Source: Rubrobacter sp. (lineage in GTDB: Bacteria > Actinomycetota > Rubrobacteria > Rubrobacterales > Rubrobacteraceae). Taken from it: a stretch of 7,110 nucleotides of DNA. Below the pieces are notes generated by a model. It saw nothing but the letters and a program-made list of their open reading frames with translations, did not search any database and was not told where the DNA came from. Below, piece by piece: positions 1 to 5,029 of this stretch (position 1 is the first letter of the stretch; every line of letters begins with the position of its first letter). Location of the stretch: NCBI GenBank assembly GCA_016781635.1, contig JADDPY010000317.1, positions 1 through 7,110 on the forward strand. The letters run 5' to 3'. The position numbers and the translations under genes are program-made.

Positions 1-1862
1 AGGCGCGCAAGGCCCCGCTTGTCTCCGGCGACATCATAGAGCGCCAGAGCTTCCTCATAGCGTGTCTGCGCCGTCGCATAATCTCCTGTATGGAGCGCGA
101 CGGAACCAAGAAAGGTCGTTGCTTGGGCGTACCCCTGCGGATCACTGACAGCTTGATACACGATTAACGCTTCGGTTGCGCGTGTGTGTGCCGCGTGGTA
201 GTCGCCCAGCTTGCCCTGAATTTTGGCAAGCTGCAGCAGTAGCGCTGCTCGGAGTGACGGCGGTGCAGTTAAGTGCACCTCGCGCAGCAGGACGTCCAGC
301 TGGTCGCGCCCCTCGCTCCACGGCCCTCGATGAAACCAGATGTCTGCGAGCGCCCGGGCGAGGCGCAGGGCCAGCTCCGGCTCGCCACGTTCGCGAGCCC
401 AGGTGAGGGCCGCGTACAGGTTGTCGTGATCGCGATCCATCCAGGTGGGGCTACTCACCTCCTTGCGCTGAAGCTGCTCGCTCGCCGCGTCCGCCAGACT
501 CGCAAAAAAAGCTGCATGGCATCGCTGGAAATGTTCAGCTTCGCCCGCGTCGATGAGCCGGGCGCGGGCATACTCCCGGATGAGTTCCAGCATGTTGAAG
601 CATGGATCAGCATCATCGGGAGCAGGCGGGAGCACCAGACTATGGTCAAGCAACGTTGTGAGCACATCGACGACGGGGCGTGTGAACGCACCATGGCTCC
701 CATACACCGCCTCGGCCGCGGATAATGTCCAGCCACCAACAAACACGGAGAGGCGCCGAAACAGGACTTGCTCTGCCATATCGAGCAGACCGTAGCTCCA
801 CTCCAATGCCTGCTCTAAGCTCTGTAGCCGTTCGGGAACATCGCGCACCTGACTGACCAAGAGCGGCGTTGGCTGATCGAGGCGGGCCAGTAAGGCCGGC
901 GGTGGCAAGACGGGGGTTCGAGCGGCCGCGAGTTCGATCGCGAGTGGGAGTCCGCTCAGGCGTCGACAGATCGTGACAATACTGGACGCGTTTGCTGGCG
1001 TTACCTGAAACTGGGGCAGCATCGCTTGGGCACGCTGCACAAAGAGCGCGGTGCCTGGAAACTGGCTCAGTGTCTCAGGGGTGATTGTTTCCGACGTATC
1101 CGGCACGGGCAGGGGTGCCACCGGATAACGATGCTCGCCGTACAGATGCAATGGGACGCGGCTGGTCACGAGTATCGTCAGGCGTGGCGCAGCCGCCAGC
1201 AGCTCGGCGAGCATCGGCGTCGCCGCCTGGAGATGCTCCATGTTGTCCAGAACGAGCAACACGTGGCGATGACGAAAAAAATTAATTAACGTGTGAACCA
1301 GGGTTCGACCGGCAGTTTCTTGAAGGCCAAGGGTTTGAGCGATCCGACCTGGAACAAGCCCAGGGTCAGCAACGGCGGCTAAAGGAATGAAGTACACGCC
1401 ATCGGCGAACGCCACTCCAGCCTGTGCTCCTGATGCCAGAGCCAGCCGAGTCTTCCCCACACCGGCTGTTCCCACCAGCGTCAGTAGCCGTACATCGTCG
1501 CGCCGCAGCAGGTGGCATACCTGCTCGACGTCGTGTGCTCGCCCGAGCAATGGGGTCGTTGGCACCGGCAGGTGAATGTGCGTTGCGGCGGGTGACGTGG
1601 GCACGCGATCTGTCTCGCGCCCGTTAGCTGCGCGACCTGATTCGTGTCCAACCCCGAATAATGTGGACCGCTCCACTGCATCCAGTTCGAGTACCGTGGC
1701 CAGGTCACGGACGAGGTGCCGCGATGGGCGGAGCACACCCGACTCAATCTTGCGAATGGTCGACAGGCCGTACCCTGAGCGCTCGGCAAGCTGCGCCTGC
1801 GTCAGGCCACGTGCCTTGCGATACTGCTTGATCTGCTGGGCAAACCCGTTCCGCCGATCCAC
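1..1862 (-). CDS. XRE-family HTH / NB-ARC-type ATPase / TPR transcriptional regulator (C-terminus off the left edge)
   Basis: Reading the minus strand from 1862 gives an open frame of 620 codons with no stop before the window edge. Residues about 5-60 form an XRE-type helix-turn-helix (GLTQAQLAERSGYGLSTIRKIESG). Then comes the typical linker into the ATPase (TPLLGR, about 103-108), a Walker A (GTAGVGKT, 131-138), a Walker B (LLVLDN, about 202-207), a sensor-like LVTSRVPL (about 231-238) and GLPLAIELAAAR (about 304-315). The visible C-terminal part has TPR-like helices, for example GDYATAQTRYEEALALY. Known for this family: STAND-class signal-transduction ATPases in which nucleotide-dependent oligomerisation couples ligand sensing by TPRs to DNA binding. 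Role inferred: cytoplasmic regulator, possibly of the divergent operon. GTG 1862 is chosen over the in-frame ATG at 1883 because GGAGGG lies 5 nt upstream of the GTG, while the ATG has no visible Shine-Dalgarno. Family assignment is firm; the target genes are not shown by the sequence. Confidence 0.93.
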   Translation of the reverse strand, partial: MDRRNGFAQQIKQYRKARGLTQAQLAERSGYGLSTIRKIESGVLRPSRHLVRDLATVLELDAVERSTLFGVGHESGRAANGRETDRVPTSPAATHIHLPVPTTPLLGRAHDVEQVCHLLRRDDVRLLTLVGTAGVGKTRLALASGAQAGVAFADGVYFIPLAAVADPGLVPGRIAQTLGLQETAGRTLVHTLINFFRHRHVLLVLDNMEHLQAATPMLAELLAAAPRLTILVTSRVPLHLYGEHRYPVAPLPVPDTSETITPETLSQFPGTALFVQRAQAMLPQFQVTPANASSIVTICRRLSGLPLAIELAAARTPVLPPPALLARLDQPTPLLVSQVRDVPERLQSLEQALEWSYGLLDMAEQVLFRRLSVFVGGWTLSAAEAVYGSHGAFTRPVVDVLTTLLDHSLVLPPAPDDADPCFNMLELIREYARARLIDAGEAEHFQRCHAAFFASLADAASEQLQRKEVSSPTWMDRDHDNLYAALTWARERGEPELALRLARALADIWFHRGPWSEGRDQLDVLLREVHLTAPPSLRAALLLQLAKIQGKLGDYHAAHTRATEALIVYQAVSDPQGYAQATTFLGSVALHTGDYATAQTRYEEALALYDVAGDKRGLAR

Positions 1863-1867
1863 GTCAG

Positions 1868-1873
1868 CCCTCC
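1868..1873 (-). promoter_or_regulatory. Ribosome binding site deciding the regulator start
   Basis: GGAGGG on the minus strand sits 5 nt before GTG 1862. It lies inside the longer frame that would start at ATG 1883, so it favours the GTG start. The ATG would add seven residues (MLSWRAD) before the helix-turn-helix. Confidence 0.6.
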
Positions 1874-1918
1874 ATGAAAGCATGGCAAATGCACGCGCCG
1901 GGGTCTGCGGCCAAGCGT

Positions 1919-1924
1919 ATCATA
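1919..1924 (-). promoter_or_regulatory. Possible -10 element for the regulator gene
   Basis: The minus strand reads TATGAT here, about 57 nt upstream of GTG 1862. No good -35 hexamer is found 16-18 bp further upstream (candidates GATCGT or TGATCG). A transcript starting near 1912 would place the tandem 12-bp repeats at about -42 to -77, where an activator or autoregulator could bind. This is a weak call based on one hexamer. Confidence 0.25.
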
Positions 1925-1953
1925 GATGGGCAGTTCGTACAACGATCAGCAAT

Positions 1954-1989
1954 ATGTCACTTTTTATGTCACTTTTTATGTCACTTTTC
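1954..1989. repeat. Three tandem 12-bp repeats, ATGTCACTTTTT
   Basis: Units lie at 1954-1965, 1966-1977 and 1978-1989. The first two are identical and the third differs only in its last base (C for T). On the minus strand the core reads AAAAAGTGACAT. The array lies upstream of the regulator's possible -10 and has related copies nearer the operon, so it could be a multi-site operator. It is too short and spacer-free for CRISPR. The plus-strand reading MSLFMSLFMSLF within a longer frame is a by-product of the 12-nt period. Confidence 0.85.
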
Positions 1990-2195
1990 CTTTGCAGGCC
2001 CTGTCTTTAGCTGGTTTACTACCTGTGCATCAAGAACAGACATTTGACGCATGGGCAACATGGGCCAAAACCGAGTACCGCAATTATACGTACTAGCTCT
2101 CTCGTATCGAAATCCGTCTGTACCCACCCTTTTCATTGTACCAAGCACTACGTATTAGACCGCATTGACCCGGTCATTCCAGGAGCCGAGTTAGC

Positions 2196-2223
2196 TTGGC
2201 GCCATTAATGTCACGCTTATGTG
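2196..2223 (+). promoter_or_regulatory. Weak candidate promoter for the operon
   Basis: TTGGCG (2196-2201) and TATGTG (2218-2223) are separated by 16 bp. Both hexamers deviate from consensus. The -10-like hexamer overlaps the inverted repeat at 2210-2225, which would suit repression by occlusion. A start near 2230 would leave a leader of about 128 nt containing the two palindromes. Other promoters in this region cannot be excluded. Confidence 0.25.
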
Positions 2224-2230
2224 ACTTTTT
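2208..2230. promoter_or_regulatory. Inverted-repeat operator candidate related to the 12-bp repeats
   Basis: GTCAC (2210-2214) and GTGAC (2221-2225) are perfect inverted arms around GCTTAT. The same stretch can be read as two diverged copies of the tandem unit: ATGTCACGCTT followed by ATGTGACTTTTT, the latter one mismatch from the 12-mer. A further AAGTGAC occurs at 2265-2271. Sharing this motif family with the array at 1954-1989 suggests one DNA-binding protein recognises both; the divergent XRE regulator is the obvious candidate by position. Confidence 0.5.
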
Positions 2231-2292
2231 AGCGGTGTGCCATCAGAACCACTTAACCGAAGCCAAGTGACTTAACTAAAGCCGCAGGAATG

Positions 2293-2308
2293 CTGAAATC
2301 TGTTTCAG
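2293..2308. promoter_or_regulatory. Palindrome CTGAAA-TCTG-TTTCAG
   Basis: Perfect 6-bp arms with a 4-nt centre, 50 bp before the first operon gene. In RNA it could form a small hairpin in the leader, and in DNA a dimer binding site. It has no U-tract, so it is not an intrinsic terminator. It does not resemble the GTGAC motif family upstream. Confidence 0.4.
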
Positions 2309-2321
2309 TTGATCTCAATCT

Positions 2322-2334
2322 TGTTGTCGCAACA
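2322..2334. promoter_or_regulatory. Small palindrome TGTTG-TCG-CAACA next to the RBS
   Basis: Perfect 5-bp arms around TCG, ending 8 nt before the AAGGAG of the first operon gene. It could be a second operator half or a leader hairpin affecting translation initiation. Arms this short occur by chance, so confidence is low. Confidence 0.25.
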
Positions 2335-2342
2335 GATATGTT

Positions 2343-2348
2343 AAGGAG
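2343..2348 (+). promoter_or_regulatory. Ribosome binding site of the first operon gene
   Basis: AAGGAG with a 9-nt spacer to ATG 2358. It fixes the start and excludes later in-frame ATGs. Confidence 0.8.
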
Positions 2349-2357
2349 CGCAATCGT

Positions 2358-3023
2358 ATGAGGCATTGTCAGACGCTTCCCGATGGAGTACTTCATCCCG
2401 GTGTTCGGCTCGCCGTATCCGATGAGGAACGGGACAAGGTCTTCCAATTTCGCTACAAGGTGTACGTCGAGCAGCAGGGGAAATCAATCCACGCTGCCGA
2501 TCATGTTCGCCGGACTATGCAGGATGACTTGGACGATTGGGGATTTGTATTGTATGCCGAACGTGACGGGCAGGTCGTCGGAACTGTGTCGGCATACCTG
2601 GGCGCTCACGGTCCAATTCCCGAGCGCTACGCATGCTCGCTTTTTATGGACAAATTTAAGGACTTCGGTCCATCGACGTGGTCTCTCGCGTCACGCTTAA
2701 TGGTCGAAAAGCGATGGCGGTCTCAATTAGTGCTGCCACTTCTTCAGAGCGTTTATTCTGTTGGCCGCGCGTTTGGTAGCCGGTTTAGCTTTCTGTATTG
2801 TGCTCCACATCTCGTTCCCTTCTTCCAAAAATTAGGGTTCCATCAGCACGGCGACCTGTACGAGGACGAGGAAGTTGGCCTCCGCGCACCGATGGTGCTT
2901 GTAATGGAAGACGTTGAGCACATGGAGCGAGTGCATTCACCATTTGTTGAGGAGGCAAGGAAATGGGGAACCTCACGTGAAACTGCTCTTTGGTTCGCGG
3001 AGCGGTTTATGGTTCTAACTTAG
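2358..3023 (+). CDS. FeeM/autoinducer-synthase-like GNAT N-acyltransferase
   Basis: The 221-residue protein has the layout of the N-acyl amino acid synthase (FeeM) and acyl-homoserine-lactone-synthase-like branch of the GNAT fold. It has an N-terminal FRYKVYVEQQGK (31-42), an acidic DDLDDWGF (56-63), then the beta-hairpin LYAERDGQVVGTVSAY (65-80). SRLMVEKRWRS (112-122) sits where the acyl-donor loop would be, followed by FLYCAPHLVPFFQKLGF (145-161) and a late PMVLVMEDVEHM (178-189). Known for FeeM-type enzymes: transfer of a long acyl chain, usually from acyl-ACP, to an amine. Donor and acceptor here are unknown. The usual GNAT pyrophosphate loop (Q/RxxGxG/A) is not evident, which fits acyl-ACP rather than acetyl-CoA use. 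It is the first gene of the operon, 39 bp before the diiron oxidase, so it probably makes or primes the acylated intermediate. A family-level call only; other GNAT roles remain possible. Confidence 0.75.
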   Translation: MRHCQTLPDGVLHPGVRLAVSDEERDKVFQFRYKVYVEQQGKSIHAADHVRRTMQDDLDDWGFVLYAERDGQVVGTVSAYLGAHGPIPERYACSLFMDKFKDFGPSTWSLASRLMVEKRWRSQLVLPLLQSVYSVGRAFGSRFSFLYCAPHLVPFFQKLGFHQHGDLYEDEEVGLRAPMVLVMEDVEHMERVHSPFVEEARKWGTSRETALWFAERFMVLT

Positions 3024-3062
3024 TCGTTATTCCCAGTTGAGCACTACCTTAAGGAGATCTTG

Positions 3063-3782
3063 ATGACTGAGCAACTGAATCCACTATTTGACGTCTTAGA
3101 CACGGCTACGCACATCTTTCGTGGCAGACTTGAAGCAGTGAAGAATAACGGTGGACTGACCGAAGAGCAGTACATCCGGTATCTGTCGATGCAGTATCAC
3201 CTGACCCATGGTGTGCAGTGGTTCTTCCTGACCATGCTGGCAAACCCCTGCTTCGAGGGCCGCCGCAAGTTCCGCAACTTCCTTTACAACTTTGCGCTAG
3301 AGGAAGAGCCGCACGCAGGAATGGCGCTCAGGGATCTGGAGGCAATGGGACAGAATCTACTGCCGAAGCCGCTCGATGTTGCACTGTGGTGGTCCTATTT
3401 CCGTGGCAATGTTCAGGAACGTCCTTTCCTCCGCATTGGTGCCGCGTTTATTCTCGAGAACCTCGGTACGGGCATCAAGGATATTGGACATGACCTTCTG
3501 GATGGTTCTTCGGCCTCGTCCTTCCTGAACGAGAGGAATACTCGGTTCTTGATTGTGCACATGCACGAAGAATTACCCCATGGAGATCAGATTATTGCGG
3601 CCCTCAGCGAGATTAAGTTGACAGATCAAGAGCGCGCCGATCTGGTTACTGGAGCGAGGCAAGGTGCAATTATGTACCTGCGGATGGCTGATTGGGCACT
3701 TGGTGTTGACCCACTCCAGACTGCCTTTGCGGCAGAGCAGGAAGTATTGCCAACAGGTTCACTTTCTTCCGCGAGTAGCTAA
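3063..3782 (+). CDS. Heme-oxygenase-like putative diiron oxidase (iron-containing redox enzyme family)
   Basis: 239 residues, almost all predicted helical, matching the TenA/PqqC/heme-oxygenase-like fold. Candidate metal ligands are visible in the expected order: ALEEEPHAG (E80 and H84, an ExxxH pair), FILENLG (E132), and VHMHEELPHGDQ (H166, H168, and E169 with H173, a second ExxxH pair). The N-terminal QYHLTHG (44-50) is also typical. Known members of this superfamily (UndA, BesC, SznF, CADD) use a diiron centre and O2 for decarboxylation, C-C cleavage or N-oxygenation. The substrate here cannot be read from sequence; the acyl-transferase upstream suggests an acyl or acyl-amine substrate. 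ATG 3063 is taken as start because AAGGAG (3051-3056) lies 6 nt upstream; a TTG immediately before it (3060) would add only one residue. Soluble, with no signal peptide. A cofactor-less TenA/PqqC-like role is the alternative. Confidence 0.8.
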   Translation: MTEQLNPLFDVLDTATHIFRGRLEAVKNNGGLTEEQYIRYLSMQYHLTHGVQWFFLTMLANPCFEGRRKFRNFLYNFALEEEPHAGMALRDLEAMGQNLLPKPLDVALWWSYFRGNVQERPFLRIGAAFILENLGTGIKDIGHDLLDGSSASSFLNERNTRFLIVHMHEELPHGDQIIAALSEIKLTDQERADLVTGARQGAIMYLRMADWALGVDPLQTAFAAEQEVLPTGSLSSASS

Positions 3783-3923
3783 GGCGGGCAAGTACGAGAG
3801 GCCATAATTTGGACAGATTGGCATTACTTTGCCCCTTTCACCGCTAATCAGGGGCATCGTGTTCTATTCCCTCTTCGGTTTAGAAGTGACGCAGTACAGA
3901 GTAATAAATAAGAGGTTGAATTT
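3783..3923 (+). other. 141-bp intra-operon gap with inverted repeat
   Basis: This is the longest gap between the four co-directional genes. It contains TGCCCCT (3830-3836) and AGGGGCA (3850-3856), perfect 7-bp arms around a 13-nt loop, with no U-tract after it. It also contains another AAGTGAC (3884-3890), matching the motif upstream of the operon, though one 7-mer may be chance. TAAGAGG (3909-3915) is the ribosome binding site for the next gene. The hairpin may stabilise or partly attenuate the message, or the gap may hold an internal promoter; no convincing -35/-10 pair was found. Confidence 0.4.
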
Positions 3924-4985
3924 ATGCTTGAGCAGTGCATCATCACGGAATTAGAAAGACAGCGACCACCCGCTTCGTCTACACGGCTCACCCGAGCCGA
4001 GGAAGAGCAAGCGCACGATCGTCGGCATAGTAGAGCACCCCAATTCCTGGAAGGTACTGTGTCACACATCGTAGCGCAGCTTGCGGTGCTGCTCGATAAC
4101 ACAGAGGTTCAGCTGCTCAAGGACGAGGTGTCATATGCCATCCCGGCCCTGGCCGATGGGTTATGGCATGCCCGCATGTGTGTCTCGGATAGCGTGTGGG
4201 AGAATATCGCACTACCCATGTGCCGCCAACACACCTTGTGTGCCCTGCTTCACCAAGATCCACACACTTTTCGGGCTTTGACGAAACCGCGTGGCTACGC
4301 CGGTGATGCGGTCATGATGGATTATATGTACTACCTGGAACCGCCCGTTGGTGGGACGCCGCTTGGCCGAGCCATCTTCCGGCATACAGCTGGTGCTCCC
4401 AATGGTCGGAGTGCAATCAGTCGTCGCGACCATATTACAACAGTTATTGATGAGGTAGCGTCTTCAGTTCCTGATCCGTACATACTAGCGATCGCCTGCG
4501 GTCATCTCCGTGAAGCTGTGCAGTCCCACGCGCTTCAGACAGGCCAAATCCGCGAATTTGTCGCCCTCGACCAGGATGCCAATAGCTTGGCGCTCATTGA
4601 CCAGGAATACGGGCAATGGGGTGTGCGGACCGTGCATGCCTCAGCCATGGATCTGCTGCGTCGCAAGCTCACCTTCGTGAACCGCGACCTTGTCTATGCG
4701 TACGGCTTATTTGACTATCTGTCAGACTCACTCGCGATCCGACTGGTCAACACGATGTTCACGATGGTTCGGCCCGGTGGAAAAGTGCTCATCGCCAACT
4801 ATGTTCCCACGAGCCATGGGCGGGGCTATATGGAGGCGTTTATGGATTGGCGACTGGTGTATCGCGACGAGGCAGCGCTGCGGGAGCTAACGCAGCAGCT
4901 AGCGCCTAGTCATATCGCTGATATCCGCACCTTTCTCGATCCATTTGGCAATGTTGCATTCTTAGAGATCACGCGCAGCCAGTAG
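3924..4985 (+). CDS. Class I SAM-dependent methyltransferase, 3-hydroxypalmitate methyl ester biosynthesis (PhcB-like) group
   Basis: 353 residues with an N-terminal helical region (about 1-120), a family-typical linker KPRGYAGDAVMMDYMYY (121-137) and a Rossmann-fold methyltransferase domain. Visible elements are the SAM-binding ILAIACGHLREA (187-198, a variant of the GxGxG loop), the strand-2 acidic FVALDQDA (212-219), YAYGLFDYLSD (258-268), RPGGKVLIANY (283-293) and MDWRLVYR (307-314). The RGYxGD and GLFDYL motifs are those I associate with proteins annotated as extracellular-factor 3-OH-palmitic acid methyl ester biosynthesis proteins, related to Ralstonia PhcB. That group name rests on motif memory, and its members outside Ralstonia are mostly uncharacterised. 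In this operon the enzyme could methylate a fatty-acyl carboxylate or another oxygen or nitrogen on the product. The first 40 residues are charged and poorly conserved-looking. The start is supported by TAAGAGG 8 nt upstream. Confidence 0.8.
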   Translation: MLEQCIITELERQRPPASSTRLTRAEEEQAHDRRHSRAPQFLEGTVSHIVAQLAVLLDNTEVQLLKDEVSYAIPALADGLWHARMCVSDSVWENIALPMCRQHTLCALLHQDPHTFRALTKPRGYAGDAVMMDYMYYLEPPVGGTPLGRAIFRHTAGAPNGRSAISRRDHITTVIDEVASSVPDPYILAIACGHLREAVQSHALQTGQIREFVALDQDANSLALIDQEYGQWGVRTVHASAMDLLRRKLTFVNRDLVYAYGLFDYLSDSLAIRLVNTMFTMVRPGGKVLIANYVPTSHGRGYMEAFMDWRLVYRDEAALRELTQQLAPSHIADIRTFLDPFGNVAFLEITRSQ

Positions 4986-5029
4986 TGTATCAGCTGGCCG
5001 GTCTGGGCAACATCAGGAGATTGTAGACG

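Larger units (their letters stand above)
1863..2357. other. Divergent intergenic region between regulator and biosynthetic operon
   Basis: These 495 bp contain no convincing coding frame and are visibly more AT-rich than the flanking genes. They hold the triple 12-bp repeat (1954-1989), related sites near 2208-2230 and 2265-2271, two palindromes close to the operon start (2293-2308, 2322-2334) and a small palindrome TGACC-C-GGTCA (2166-2176). Minor direct repeats are also present: CATGGGC at 2050 and 2059, ACTTAAC at 2251 and 2270, and TACGTACTAG/TACGTATTAG at 2087 and 2149. The length and density of repeated motifs suggest a control region serving both directions; that role is inferred. Confidence 0.7.

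Noticed and set aside
273..725. 150-codon plus-strand frame
   Set aside because: It is antisense to the regulator's ATPase/TPR region, which has clear family motifs and natural codon use.
1275..1281. Seven-A tract in the regulator as a phase-variation site
   Set aside because: The frame is intact, the tract is short, and equal tracts occur at 504-510 and 6318-6324 inside intact genes.
1954..1989. Minimal CRISPR array or replication iterons
   Set aside because: Units abut without spacers and are only 12 bp, and no cas or replication initiator gene is present. An operator role is simpler.
1576..2010. Plus-strand frame ending in a repeated MSLF peptide, as a repeat-containing protein
   Set aside because: Most of it is antisense to the conserved helix-turn-helix and ATPase-linker part of the regulator; the repeat arises because the 12-bp DNA unit is a multiple of three.
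2293..2308. lux box for a LuxR-type regulator
   Set aside because: The arms and centre do not match the 20-bp lux-box pattern, and no LuxR-family gene is in the window.
3815..3835. Sigma-54-type promoter (TGGCAT...TTGC)
   Set aside because: The spacing between GG and GC is one base short of the required distance, and no sigma-54 activator is nearby.
3879..3907. TTTAGA-N17-TAATAA as a promoter for the methyltransferase
   Set aside because: The transcript would start on or next to the ribosome binding site, leaving no room for normal initiation.
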